Source: Neocallimastix lanati (nom. inval.)
Lineage: Eukaryota > Neocallimastigomycota > Neocallimastigomycetes > Neocallimastigales > Neocallimastigaceae
DNA: 64,000 nt
Direction: 5' to 3'
Assembly (NCBI GenBank): GCA_016946835.1
Contig: JACVTC010000135.1
Span: 229,501 to 293,500, forward strand
The notes under the pieces were generated by a model that searched no databases, was not told the DNA's origin, and saw only the letters and a list, made by a program, of their open reading frames with translations. Of the stretch, positions 11,610 through 24,307 are shown piece by piece. Position numbers and translations under genes: made by a program. The first letter of the stretch is position 1, and every line of letters starts with the position of its first letter.

Positions 11610-12490
11610 GAATTAAAATATAAAATATGTGGACTTTTTTCAAATGATTATAATATATATTATGAAAATGAAATCCACTGTATCAATACAAAAACTAATA
11701 TCAAGGATATAAAGACAATAAATGTTATATGCCGAATTTTAGATTCAGACTCCTCAATAAATATAACAAATAATATTCTTCTACCCTACAATTTAAGAAA
11801 CCTTAATGAAAAAATTCACTTAGAAAATAGTGAATCAATTATTGTAAGCATATCGGTTATTTCAAATGTTTTATCAGCAATATTGAAATCATTTTATTAC
11901 TTTAGATATGGTTCAATTCCTGTTCTAAAAATATATTTAATAAATTCTAATTAATTTATACTTGTTCATTAAAAATCAAAAATCAATTTAACATAAAAAT
12001 TAAATCGATGTTATCGGCCAATGGTAGAGAATTTATGCACATAAACTTCTATTAATTTTTTCCTATTATAGTATAGTTCACCAAAAAACTGTACCTTATA
12101 ACACTCAATCAAACGGACGTACCTATATCACAGCAGTGAAAACTATAATGAATAACAATAAACTAAATCATTAATTTTTGTAAGATGCTCTAAACACCAC
12201 CAATTACATCTACAATATTATACCTTACAAAGGAAACAACAAAAAATCTCACAAGAAAAATTATTCAAATCCAAAGTTAATTATAGTAATTTAGATGTAT
12301 TTAGTTATGGAGTATTCTATTATATTTCAAATTCTTTTAGGACTAAATTTGAAAACGACTCATTACTTGAGATAATTCTTGGATACTTTGATTATCCTCC
12401 AATATATGAAAATTTAGATACTTCCAATAATAAAATTAAATTTCTAGGACTATCGTATTCTTTGGTACTCCTGTTAATTATTTTAAAAAA
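11610..12490 (+). pseudogene. Copia protease and integrase remnant
   Basis: The plus strand reads a copia protease (ILDSDSSINITNNILLPYN, an altered form of the DSG/S motif; KIHLENSESIIV). A frame break is followed by the integrase (MLSANGREFMH, then TVPYNTQSNGRTY, then DALNTTNYIYN). The integrase C-terminal domain follows (LDVFSYGVFYYISNS, RTKFENDSLLEIILGYFDYP). RT and RNase H are missing downstream, so this is a partial copy separate from the copia pol at 7.2-9.0 kb. It lies inside the split gypsy family 2 element. Confidence 0.8.
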
Positions 12491-12809
12491 TAATTTACAG
12501 GAATATATTATATAATTATTCACCTTCTTTTCAATTTTATAAAATTTAATACTCAAACAAAATCAGAGGAATAACTCTTATTTCAATAATACCTAAGACT
12601 AAATTACAAGTAATGAATTCTCATTAACAACAAGCCACTTCGATTCATATAACAAAAATTCAATTAATAAAATTATTCTATTATTATTAATTATATTATT
12701 AATAATGTTATTAATATTCTTTTTTCATTATTAAAATCTAATAACATTATTTATAATAACACTTTATTTATATCAAAATCAAAATTATATTATTATTTTA
12801 TGTTTGTAT
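12491..12809. other. AT-rich spacer
   Basis: Short AT-rich stretch between the copia remnant and the gypsy remnant. I see nothing coding in it. Confidence 0.4.
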
Positions 12810-14700
12810 TATGTAACCATGAGGTTATTGTTGGATAAACATAATTTTACCATGTATCTATTTTAAGACCTCTCCCAAGGAGCAAGCTACTAATGGTTGA
12901 AGACGTTAGCAATGAATTAATTGTAGCTAAAATATTGGGAATCCTTCAGCAATTCTGCATAATAGGGATTATAATTAATCGTATAGGTACTTACCCATTC
13001 TTGTTTATTGTCCTCGTAGGAAACTAAGTAAAGATATTAGTTTTGTTGTTCTTAGATCCTAAAAAATGGATAATAATTCTATTCCCTGTGGGAGATAGAG
13101 ATAGGTAACTGGTTTTCTCATCAACTTCACTAAGTCCTACCCTGGTCAAGTCTTAAAGATTATCCTTGTTGAAATCTTTACACTCTGTCTTCTTAGTCTC
13201 TACTATTAAGAGGGAATCAGCTTTCCCATTCGTTTTTCTAGGCCTATACACCATTTCAAACCAATAAATGGAAAATTACTCTTGTCACTTGATTTGCTAG
13301 GAGTTAGTAATTGTAGTTTAGTAGTGAACAGTAGATTCCTGTGATCTCTATAAACTACAATTTTATGCTTTGTACGCTGAAGCAAATGTTGCCATTCTGT
13401 AAATGTGGTTTTAATAGCTAATAGTTCTTTTTCTGTAATCGTATAATTTACTTTATCCTTGCTGAGTGTCTTCGAATAGTAGTAAATTGGGTGGAGAGTC
13501 TTGTCATCCCTTTTTGTAACAATACTCCTACTATGGCGTAATTACTAGCATAATATTTGACAAATTACAACTTGTCATGATCTGAGTATGCTAGTACTAA
13601 GGAACGCTGCCAGAATTTCTTCATTCTATTAGAACTTTTCCTTCATTTAAGTCATTTTGAATAGCGGTTTGACTATTTCTGAAAAATCCTTGATAAAGTT
13701 TCTATAGTGATTACAAAAGCCTAGAAAACTTTGCATATGTTTTATGGTTTCAGGTTGTGGCCAATATGTAAATGTTTTGATCTTTTCTGGGTCAGTTTCA
13801 ACAATATCTTTGCCCACTAAATGTCCTAGAAAGTATGTTTTTTGTTTGTATCCCTCACAATTAAATTTTTTAGCTACAAGCATGTGTTCAATTAGTTTCG
13901 TCAGAATAATCCGAACATGATACAAGTCTTTCTAGCGTTTTGGAATGGACTACTATATCATCTAAGTAGACTTGGCAGTACTTCCCAATATCTTCACTAA
14001 AGATATCCTTTATAAAACTTTGGAACACTGCAGGTGCATTAGTTAATCCAAAGGGCATTATCAATTGCTCGAAGTGACCAAATTAAATATTGAATGCTGT
14101 CTTGTATTTGTCACCTTCTCCTATTTGCACTAGGTTATAGGCAGATTTCTGGTCAAATTTGGAGAACATTACGACTCCTTTTATAGCCTCAAAAACTGCA
14201 TTAATTATCGGAATACAATTAGCGTTTTTTTTAATCCCTCTCTGGTACGAAAATTGCTTATCTCAGCTTTTGATTCAAACCTCTCATACTCAGGTCCATC
14301 TTGTGTTAAGAATACTGTCTTTGGGATTGGGTTATTGCTCCTTATGAGGGAGTCTTTGAAATAATCAGGCTTAACGCTTGATCTCGCACTATAATCTAGA
14401 TCATTATTATTTTTATTGTTATTTTTTTAAAAGTATAAGTGTATATTTGAATCTTTTTTGTCGTTTAGGTGACTGTCGTTATTCCTTCTTTCTTGCATTC
14501 AATATCCTTGGAGGTTTCTCCTTGGATCCATCATTCCTAGTAAAGCAATACCAGTTATCTTTTCCTCTCAGTTATATTTGTATCTTTCTAAGAATTCATC
14601 CTTATGGTCATCTTGAAAGGTTTCATATATTCTTAAGGATTCAATATTTCCATCTAATGTTTGTTTCTCGATGCGTAAATCATAGAAGGCTTCCCTAACT
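12810..14700 (-). pseudogene. Gypsy family 2 pol: RT and RNase H
   Basis: Minus-strand pol with many stops. At 14150-13930 it reads the RT core (KSAYNLVQIGEGDKYKTAF, LIMPFGLTNAPAVFQSFIKD, CQVYLDDIVVHSKT). The open frame 13925-13647 continues with YFLGHLVGKDIVETDPEKI and SFLGFCNHYRNFIKDF, the RT thumb/connection. RNase H follows to about 13250 in broken frames, then a post-RNase H linker to 12810. The 14700-14160 part probably holds the protease-RT linker. It is related to the remnant at 19.97-21.06 kb. Confidence 0.85.
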
Positions 14701-16017
14701 GAGGGTCTTACATATAGTAATGTTGCATATCTAATGATAACATCATAGTTACATAATACATTAATAAACAGTTAACAAATCCCGGTTAATCATTTAAAAT
14801 CTTTGTTTTATTTTGCATGTAAATTGTACTTTTATTTTATTATAATTAATTAATAATTTTTATTTATAGTCAAATTTATTTTTAGTTAGATGTTTTTATA
14901 ATTAAATGATTTGTAAGTTTATATAAACCAAACATGTATCTATTCATAAAATATATTATGTATAGATAAACCATGTAATTGATTATTTAACGTGCTAGAA
15001 TTAATATTAAAGTAATTTACTTTAATAGAAAATTTTATTATTAAATAATAATAAATATTTAAATAATAAACTATAAATATTTAGTATATAAGTCCAATCT
15101 CCTATTAAAAAACAGAATAATAGTATTATGCTATATTATTTAAGTGTTGAATTAATATTGTTTATTAAAGGATAATAAAACTTTTCTTAGTACAACTCGA
15201 ATAGAGAGGTGTTAGATTATCTTATTCTTTATTTATTTATTAATCATTATTTTAGTTTATATTAAACTGAGCTTTTAATATAGTAATTCTGAATAACTGA
15301 ATAACTGATTTAATAGAACTTTTAGTATTAATTTGATAAATTTTGTTTGTTTACTTTTTGTTTATTTACTTTCTATAATTAGAAATATTTTGTAACAGCA
15401 ATTTAGGCATCGATCAAGCCATAAAATTTATTCATATAAAAAATAACTTTTTTAACTTAAATTAAAATTTTGATTAAAAATTTTAAAAGTTAATTTTTGA
15501 AAATTTCGTATATCAGAAATTTTATTTTATAATAATTTAATTATAATTAGTATTTTATTTAAATTAAAAATTAAAATTTTTGGAGATACTTCATTTTAAT
15601 TTATAAAAATTTCACAAATTTGTTATTTTTTATATAAATTTATACATATAAGAGTAAAATAAGAATTTTATAATATATTATTTAAATTATTAATTTAATA
15701 TTTATATTGAAAAAATTTTTAATAGCTTTTATAGTATTATTAAGTAAATTAAAATATATATATATACTTTTAATAGTTTTTATATTTTTAATAATTAAAT
15801 TTTAAAAAAATAAGTGAACAAATAAATAGTACGTAAATCAATTATAATTAAAATAAATGGTTAATTCAGATAAAATAATAAAACTTAAAATTCTACCTGA
15901 AAGACTAAGAGAAGTGGTTTCTTGAAGAGCTTAGTGGGAAGCATCGAAGAAAAAACTAGCCCACACCTGTAGAAGCACCATCAACAAGACGTCAGAACAC
16001 GGTTGATAAGAAAACAT
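14701..16017. other. AT-rich spacer
   Basis: Mostly very AT-rich. A short plus-strand frame at about 15857-15940 (MVNSDKIIKLKILPERLREV) leads into a GC-richer patch up to 16020, possibly the end of a decayed retroelement gene. Nothing else is recognised. Confidence 0.4.
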
Positions 16018-16713
16018 CTGTAATGATGTGATTATTCTAATCACATTTTAAATTAAAAATTTTTCTTGTGTAATTCAAAAATGTAAATTTTTCTTTGATT
16101 TATAAAATAATAAATAAAGTAAATAAATCCTATGAACTAAATATATAAATTATATTCTTTAAGCCACAAGACAAATTTTTAATGTAACAATTTTCGTAAA
16201 AAATTAATTCCGAGAAAATTATTGTTTTACAATGATTTAAATCAATTGATTAAAGTTTAAAACAAAATAAATTAATAATTTATTTTGTGAAAATTAAGTT
16301 TCAAAACTTAATCATGACTCTTTTAGCATTGTTTTTAAATTGAAAATAAATAAAGATTTAATATTAAAATAATAATAGATAATAAATGTACTTAATTTAA
16401 ATTATTTAGTATTTAGTTTAATTAATAATTATTTTTTTCTAATTTAGCTAAGGTTTATAAATTTATTATTTAATAAAATTCATTAGGATAGTCTTATATT
16501 AGAGTATATGTAATTTAACAAAAATAATATATTAATAATGTATTTAGGAAAAGTATAAATAGAAGATAGTTTTCACATTTACTTTTCGATGTAATTGTTA
16601 TTAACTATTAATAAATATATAATATTAAGAAAAAATATTTTTAATAAAAAATTTTAATAAAATAAATTCTTATTATGCTGTTATTGTAATCTGTTTTGTT
16701 GTTTCTTTTACAA
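16018..16713 (+). repeat. Candidate gypsy 5' LTR
   Basis: The segment begins TGTAATGATGTGATT and ends TTTCTTTTACA, immediately upstream of a gag remnant. It contains a TATA-like gtataaatagaag near 16552, placed as an LTR promoter would be. The boundary rests on TG...CA ends and position only, since no second copy was found in the window. Confidence 0.4.
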
Positions 16714-17616
16714 CATCCAAAACTCCAGAGAATCCAGCTGTGGCGCTTGTGGCTAATAAGCCTAAAACTACTCATGGTGAAAGCTTTAGGCTTATTAGCC
16801 AAACAGTAATAATGGTGGTAGAACTGTAGAATTTGCTGCCTTAATAAATAACTAGATGGAAGAGATCAAAAACATGCTGCTTAGTAGCCATCACAGATGA
16901 CATCAAGATTAGAAGCCATGTAAAATCAAAGAGAAGGTCGGTTTGCAAAGATTAAGAATGAGCTTATCAATTTTATTTCAGTGGTGGATAGACGTAGAAA
17001 AAAGAGTAGAAGAAGAAGAGACTAGCAGTCAGGCTAGTGTAACTGACCTTCAAAAGGTCGAAGATTACCCGCGAGAGCAAGCGACTTAAAGTAAGGGCAA
17101 AGAAGCAGCTGTGGATAATGAGATCCATAAATATGAACCATACCTAAACAAGACTCATGAAACAGGAAAGAAATTCCAACAAGACCTAAAAAATAAAGGT
17201 CAAATAATTAAAAGGATTGAAGAAATCTTGGATGCGAATCAATAGCATAATAAGAAATAACTTAAGGAATTAGAAAAAAAAGATTAGAAAACTAATTACT
17301 GTAAATCAAACCCAAAGGAAGGAAATAGAAAGACTAGGTTAAATATCTTCAAGAACTCAAGTGAATTGTCAAGCGGCGACTAGTAAAACCATTCCACCTC
17401 ACATTAATACAGGATGGTAATACATGAAGACGCCGTACCAACCGATTCCTCCATTTTTTCCAAGAAGTGCTATTAATTTGTGGTAATGAGTAATGACCGA
17501 CGAGTACCCTGCGGAGTACGAAAGAGATATCCCCATGTTCAATGGTGAAACAGAAAGTGTTGAATCATTTATTGATAAGCTGAATGGATACATTGGTAGA
17601 CACCAGAGATTGAATG
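16714..17616 (+). pseudogene. Gypsy gag remnant
   Basis: Broken plus-strand frames contain a lysine/glutamate-rich coil (NEIHKYEPYLNKTHETGKKF, IIKRIEEILDANQ). A capsid start follows (EYERDIPMFNGETESVESFI, then DKLNGYIGRHQR), like the F-x-G-x2-x-VE-FI motif of Ty3/gypsy capsids. Several TAG/TAA codons interrupt it. It is cut off by LINE sequence at about 17617. The frame at 17399-17593 on the opposite strand is a shadow of this gene. Confidence 0.6.
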
Positions 17617-18050
17617 TCCTCTTTCTCTAATTTTATTTAATTTATTTATCAATAATATTTTAGATAACTGTGATAAACATTGTGTCCGTAGTGTAAAAGA
17701 AATAAAAGTTTTTAAGATTTATTTACTGAAGATACTATTTCAATAGTTTCCATTAAAAAAAAAAGAACCCATTTCTTTGTCAAATTTCTAATGTTAGATA
17801 CGATAAAAAAAATTTCTTTGAATAAGGATAATCAGAGAGCGTATGTTGATTAATTACTTATTGTTATTACCAATGATAAATTGATCATTTCAAACTTAAA
17901 TAATTCGTTAATTGATCATATTGCTAAACAATTCGTATATAAAATGAATATTTCTAATCTAATTTCCACTAAAAACATCAACAACCTTTCCATAAAGCAT
18001 GCAAGTGCAAGTGGTAAGGCCCGAAATTTCAAACTTATTCTGAGGGTCAA
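17617..18050 (+). mobile_element. LINE reverse-transcriptase fragment, copy 1
   Basis: The plus strand reads CPLSLILFNLFINNILDN, matching the GCPLSP-LFN-FIND motif of non-LTR retrotransposon RTs. It is followed in broken frames by the expected catalytic-box region (DLFTEDTISIVSIKKK, in place of FADDT) and a degraded RT tail. The copies at 51536-52140 and 44095-44620 (minus) align with it almost throughout. It seems to abut or interrupt the gag remnant upstream. Confidence 0.75.
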
Positions 18051-18480
18051 TAGATGAGGTATTGGTGAAGCTAAATTAGATTCTTTAATTCATATAAAGA
18101 GCAGGGGAAAAACCTCAAGAATATCTTTATAACCAATTGACATTCAGATGATATAATGTTTTTTTATTGTTGGGTGTTTGTAATCATAATGTATGTATGT
18201 ATGGACTTATATATCAAGATAAGCAGCTTGTTTTGTTTTTTTTTAGACGTTACTGGCAAGTGCCATGGAGACATGCTAAGAATTCCCCCCAAAAAAAAAA
18301 ACGTAAAAGAATGACTGAATGTACTAAAAAAAAGTGATAAACGAATAAACCAACCTATTCATTTCAAGATTGTTCAAGATTGTTCAAGACTGTTCAAGAT
18401 TGTCGATTGATAATAAGTATAAGTATATTTGTATTTAAGAATAAGGTTGATATGTTGATCTTAAAGATTACTGTTGAGAC
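18051..18480. other. Spacer with 10-bp tandem repeat
   Basis: Unrecognised sequence containing four tandem copies of ttcaagattg (one with a substitution) at 18363-18402 and a run of A near 18290. No gene is identified. Confidence 0.5.
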
Positions 18481-19957
18481 GGTCGTCATTTGAATTTTGC
18501 AAAAACAAGCAAGAGTAAATACTTGGGTTGGTACATTGAAAGAATGGAATGCAAAAAAATTGGGTGAATTCTATATTGAGGAAAAATAATGGTTTGAAAA
18601 AAGAATCCAGAGCTTACTTATAAATCTGAACCTAAAAACGCCTATCTATCTAAATCTACCATTACTTAGAAGGATACACTCATATTTAAGGATTAATCTA
18701 CCTATGATTGTTCCTCAAAAAAAAAAAAAAAAGGATATCCATGCTGTTATCTTTCAATAAAATACTGAATGTTGTCTACACTGATGAAATGGGGTTTCTT
18801 GAGGAAATGAAAATGACCGATAATACCCTATATCTATTTCCACATCAGCTTTCACATCTACTTCTACATTCACTTTTACATCCACTTCCACATCCACTTC
18901 CACAACCAGCCAAGCAACTCCAACAATGGTTTTGCTTCAAGTCTCACAATTATCAAATCTGGTTATAATTTTTATTGGTTTTTATCATTCTTTTTAGCAA
19001 TAAATGTTTATATGCACCACGAGAGCCAAATAATCCAATTGCATTTAAACCCTGGGATGATATTGATTATTCCAAGTGGACGGTATTACCTTTTCGTAAG
19101 GGTTACTTCTACTTTATGGCTTAACCTAATTATTGTTTTCGTGTTTCCACTATTGATACAGGCTCACTTGAATTTTAAAGGCAAATATGATGGACCAGGC
19201 CAAATTCTAAAAAAAAAATATTATATTAACGATGGGTTTTTTTTATTTTTTTTTATTTTTTTTAAATTTTTTTTTTCGAAATTAATAAGGTTCGGCTAAT
19301 AAATGTATTGGTATACTATAGATGAGAAGAAATGATACAATACAACAATGGAAATAAAAATGAAACTTGAACGCCTGTGCTAAACAAGATGATGAAAAAA
19401 TTCTTCAACTGGGATCATAATCCCACTCCAGTCACCGTCGGCTTATCTGAAATTTTAGGTTATCCGTGTTGCTCTAATCCAGACGCTGCTGTGCTGTTGC
19501 ATTTACCTGACAAGTATAGTCAATGGGAATATTGGAAGCAATGAATGGTGTGATCATACTCGGCTCTGAAACCATACTGTCGCCACACTTTATTCCAACG
19601 ATCAGCATTGAAAACTTATTACTTGTACAACTTAGCGAAGTAAATGCCTGTGTACACTCTTCTGGTATCCTAGATTCTCCAATTACAATGGCTTATTGTG
19701 ATTACTCCTCCTATTCTTTGAAGGATATTCCAATACACTTTATAATGGTAATTTCCACTGAGAAATTCGATAACACACATTTATTCATGCTTTCTGATGA
19801 TGAATCTTTAGTATTATGGGAATACGGTGATAATAGTACTATTTTTTATTGTGATGGCAATTTCATCAAATCACTAATATATAAAGACAAGTGTGATGGT
19901 TTAGTCAATTCTCACACTTTAGGTTTAACTGAATGTAACGAATTTGATACTAATTAA
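18481..19957 (+). pseudogene. Decayed dockerin-bearing (cellulosome) protein gene
   Basis: Two degraded fungal dockerin (CBM10-like) motifs are visible. The first, about 18700-18840, reads CSS, a run of Lys from a poly(A) insertion, then GYPCC. Frame changes then give NVVYTDEMG and KWG. The second, about 19425-19555, reads LSEILGYPCCSNPDAAV and, after a frame change, NGNIGSNEWCDH, matching the G-WG-E-N-WC end of the motif. Between them is a Ser/Thr-rich linker (STSAFTSTS type, 18840-18920). Dockerins anchor plant-cell-wall enzymes to the cellulosome of anaerobic fungi. No catalytic domain is recognisable in 18481-18700. A 144-residue frame at 19523-19957 overlaps the second dockerin and continues with unrecognised, Cys-containing sequence. 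Frameshifts and stops make this a pseudogene. Confidence 0.65.
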
Positions 19958-19964
19958 ATCTTTT

Positions 19965-20218
19965 TTCTTCAATCTCTGGATCGAGGAAATCTCTCAAACA
20001 AATTAACAACTAATTTGCTCTTAGCAAACTATCTTTGTTAAAATATTCGCCTTCTGTCTTCTCATTTTCAATTCGTGATAGGGCATCAGCTTTTTCATTC
20101 TTCTTTTCAGGTCTATACAGTTCAAATCAATAAGCTGCGAATAGTTCTTGCTATCTAATTTGCCTCGGAGTTAGTAACTACGGTTTTGTAGTGAACATTA
20201 GGTTTCTTTGGTTGCTAT
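19965..20218 (-). pseudogene. Gypsy family 2 RNase H end
   Basis: Minus-strand translation gives NQRNLMFTTKP, LLTPRQIR, YRPEKKNEKADALSRIENE. This is the end of gypsy RNase H, where DALSR is the conserved closing motif. It is the same family as 12810-14700. The upstream RT part resumes at 20750, on the other side of an LTR. Confidence 0.75.
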
Positions 20219-20720
20219 ATTTTATAATTATTAACTGTAAAATAGTTAATAATTAATACATCGATTTAATTAAGAAAAATTAAACATATTTATATTTTTT
20301 CTTATTACATTATTAATATATGATGTTATTTAATAATATATATAAAACTATTTATTTATAAACAAAAGATTTTTTAATTAATAATTTTTATTATTTATTA
20401 ATTTACTAAAACAAAATTAATTTTTTAAACTCGTTATTTTATTTATTATTTTAATACTTATAATAATTTTAATTATATATTTAATATTGAAAAACTATTT
20501 TTATAAATATTACCTATTTAAGATTATTCCTAAATTAATATTTAACTATTTAAAACTAAACTAAGTTAACTAACCTAATTAAAAAATATTTTCAATTTAA
20601 AAATAATTAAATTTTATTTCAATAAATTTTATATTAAAAAATAATTCATATACATTAAATAAATTAATTGTACGAAAATTTAAACTATTTAATGTATTAA
20701 AGATTTATTAAATCTTTACA
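20219..20720 (+). repeat. LTR copy inserted in gypsy remnant
   Basis: Homologous to the solo LTR at 31118-31849: shared blocks include attaactg(t/c)aaaatagttaat and tatttatattttttctta. It ends AAATCTTTACA. About 150 bp of its 5' end is missing compared with the solo LTR. It separates RT and RNase H pieces of one gypsy remnant, so it inserted there or accompanied a deletion. Confidence 0.6.
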
Positions 20721-20749
20721 CTCATTCATTCCATATAAACTTTTCTTTT

Positions 20750-21060
20750 TTTGAGTTTATTTTAAAAAGTGATTTAGTTATTTCGGAAAATTTCTTAATA
20801 AAATTTCTAGTTATGGCCTTTAAGCAATGGCTTAAATCTTCTCTGGGTCAGTTTCAACACCATCTTTACTGACCACATGTCCTAAAAAGTATATCTTATG
20901 AAAATCACATTTCGATTTTTTGGCTACAAGTTAATTCGTTATTAAATTCTTCAAATGCTCCTCTAATGTTTTTGAATAAATAATATAGAATACGAAAATC
21001 AAGAGTTAAATAAGCAGGATTTAAACCTGTTAAAAAGATAATTACATGATTTTTATTATT
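20750..21060 (-). pseudogene. Gypsy family 2 RT fragment
   Basis: The minus strand reads LVAKKSKCDFHKIYFLGHVV, then SKDGVETDPEKI, parallel to FLGHLVGKDIVETDPEKI at 13.8 kb. It is flanked by AT-rich sequence and cut off from its RNase H by an LTR. The 69-residue frame at 20905-21114 is not the coding frame. Confidence 0.7.
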
Positions 21061-21639
21061 TTTAGTATAAGGAAACATTAATAACAATAATTGCACAAAG
21101 TGTTGTAATTTCAAATAAATAATATGCTAACCATTGATAATGAAAACTGTATTACCGAAGAGTAATATAATATATATTAATATTGATATAAAAATTAACA
21201 TAAATGTATATATAATTTTTATTTTAGTTTATAAAGATTATTACTATTATATATAATTATATTTGTTTATTGCTTTTTAATTTTTGATATTTAATTCGTA
21301 GATTAGTAAATATAATATTTAGAAATCTTTTAAGATTCCATTATTGAATAATGTTATTTCGTGATTAAGTAAATTATTTCATCTTGTCGTATTGTAAAAA
21401 TATAATTTATTTATTTATTTACTATATAATTATAGTTTCATTTATTAATTAAAATATAATTTATTGATTTATTGATTTATAATTTATTTATTTATTTATT
21501 ATATTATTTTAATTTTTAAAATCATTTGAAAATAAAAAAAATTTTATTCACCTAATTTAATCTATATTTTATTTACTTTATTTTATTTGCTTAAAAAAAT
21601 AAATAAAAAATAATAAATAAATCATAGAAAATTAAATAA
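21061..21639. other. AT-rich spacer
   Basis: Very AT-rich sequence with TTTA-type short repeats. No gene is seen. Confidence 0.5.
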
Positions 21640-21870
21640 ACCTTTCCAAAATGGAAGTTACGAACTAGAAAAACACTCGGAAAAGTAGTACTAGAAAAAT
21701 TCTCAACATTAATATGAATGTCAGCATCAATGCTGAACACTCAGCAAGGTCGTCCAGTAGGGACATTTCTGTCTGTATGGAAGTGTGAGATTACTTCGAT
21801 ATTATCACTGCTCCTGAAGGGGAGGAAGCTGAAATCAAGGGTGGTACTTATCGAAAATATAAAAAAAAAA
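21640..21870 (+). repeat. Unknown two-copy repeat, copy 2
   Basis: A less AT-rich patch related to 10680-10830. One frame reads NINMNVSINAEHSARSSSRD, then DYFDIITAPEGEEAEIKGGT, with one TGA between. This is coherent enough to suggest a decayed protein gene. I do not recognise the family. Confidence 0.35.
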
Positions 21871-23616
21871 AATATTTTTTTGAAATTTTTAAAAAAAATT
21901 GAAAAAATATTTTAATTTTATGAAATTTATATATTATGGAAAATTTTGTTTTTTCAATATTTTTAATAATTCTTATATCATTCAAAAATATAATCAATTA
22001 TATTTTAATGGAAAGAGAAGATATTTATCTTTGTATATTTACATTAACTCACTTCATTGTATTCATCATCTTATTCTTTTAATTAATTATGAATTAAATA
22101 ATCTTAAATTCAATAATTTTTCTTTTTTATATTTCATTACACTTGAATATTTGCTTATTTATTATTTTTGTAATTTTTAATCTTCAATTAAATATTTATT
22201 ATTTTATTACTACATTCAACTAAGAATGATAAATAATTATTAATATTTTAATTTGTATCCGTTTCGAAATATTTATTTAATTTAATTATTTTTATTTTGG
22301 TTGTGAATTTTACATATATCATATTTATTTAAGTATTTTAACGGTTTTGTATTTAATTTTTACTATTAAAAATTATTAATAATATGTATATTAATATGAA
22401 AAATATATTAAGTATAAATATTAATAGTAAATAATGTGAAATGTAATAAAAATAATTATTAGTATTAATTTTTGAGAAAAAAATTTTACAATTTTTTTTG
22501 TAAAAAATATTGATTTTTCAGTAATTATTCATTTAATTATCATTAAAGCTTCCTTTTATTTATTTAAATAATATTAAATAAAAATTTTAAATCAATAGTA
22601 TGAGTAAAAAGAAATATTCAATTATAACTAAATATAAAATAAATTTATTTTAAAAACTTTTTTCAAATATTGATAATATATTATATAAATAATGAAATAA
22701 AATAAATGAAAACTCGATGAATTATGCAATTAAATATAATTTAGTTAATAATTTTTAAGCAATAATAATATATTAATAGAATTATATTAATTTAATTATT
22801 TATTATATTATTCTAAAATTTAATATTGATACTAAGTGTTTTTATATTTTGTTGTAATAAAAAATATTTTATTCAATAAAATAGTTAATTGATAATAAAA
22901 TGACTAATTAAATAAAATAATTATTCATGTTATATAAGAAATGAAACTTCTAGGATTTTAGTCATTAAATATTAAATTATTATTTAAATTTATTATAATT
23001 TAAAATCCTTTTTTTCATTTGTTTAAAACTTAAAAATATAAAGTATAAATAAGAATTAAATATATTTACTCAGTAATTAATGAAAATATTAAATATTAAT
23101 ATATAATATTTTTTTAATGTTTCATTTTTTTGCAATATAATTCAAAAAAAAAAATAGTTATTTAATTTAATTAATTATTTTTTTTTAAAAATATATATTG
23201 ATAATTTTTGTTTTTAATTATATTTTATGTTATTGTTAATGTAAAAAATATTAATTAATTAAAATATTTTATAATTGAATTTATATAAAAGAAAGATTTT
23301 TTTTTAAATTTATATCAATAAATATATAATATAAAAATCATTTAAAAATAATTATATAGATGTAAATTATTTTATATAAGTTTAACTTTGAAATAAAAAA
23401 TAAAATTTAATATACTTTTATATAAATTTTTAATATTATTTAATATCAATTTTATATTTCTTTATTTTGTAATTAAATAAATATATTTAATAATAAATAG
23501 TCATTCCTTATTTAATACATTATTTTTGTTAATAATAATTAACAGAAATAGTATATTAAATTAGGAACGATTTTATAATAAAAAAAGTTTAAAAGTTTTT
23601 AATCATTTAAAGTTAT
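21871..23616. other. Long AT-rich spacer
   Basis: No gene, RNA or repeat recognised. Short open frames here consist of Phe, Ile, Tyr, Asn and Lys and look like chance. Confidence 0.5.
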
Positions 23617-24307
23617 TGTAAAGAGTTTGGAAGAAACAGATTACAAATAACAAAATACACAAAATATTTAAAAACACGTAATAAAAAAATTCCTTTTTTA
23701 ATAAATAATCTTTTATTAAATTTAAAAATAAATCTCTTCTCGTTATCAACTATTTGATAGTCAATAACTAATACATCGATTTAAATAATGAATTTTACAT
23801 GTATTTATATTTTTTTATGATTATATTATAATATATTATTTCTATCTAATTTACATATATTACTATTTATTTATAAACAAAATATTTATTAATAATTTTA
23901 TTAAATAATAATTAACTAAAACTAAACAATAATTAACTCAATAAACTTTCAACTTATTTACAATAATAATTAAATTCAATAAAAACTCATTTATTAGATA
24001 TTTATTAAATAAATATTATTAATACTAATGTTTATATATTTACAATTCAAAACTATTTTTATAAACTATTTAAACTAATTTTAACTATTTAAAACTATTC
24101 CGAAATTAATTTTAAAATATTTTAAACTAACTAAACTAAATTAAATAGAATAACTATTTTGAATAAACTAAACTAAATTAACTAACTTATATAAATTATT
24201 TAAATTAAATTTATTATTCAAAATTATTTAAATAATAATTTATCTTTTATGAAAGGTTTACATAAATTTATAATTAATTTTCATATACGTAAATCATAAA
24301 TTCATGT
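23617..24307 (+). repeat. LTR copy, left part (interrupted)
   Basis: Starts TGTAAAGAGTTTGG, then cagattacaa, as the solo LTR at 31118 does (TGTAAAGTGTTCC ... cagattacaa). The shared tatttatatttttttat block follows. The LTR is interrupted at 24307 by an inverted-repeat element. LTR-like sequence resumes at 25757 for about 50 bp before similarity fades. Confidence 0.6.
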
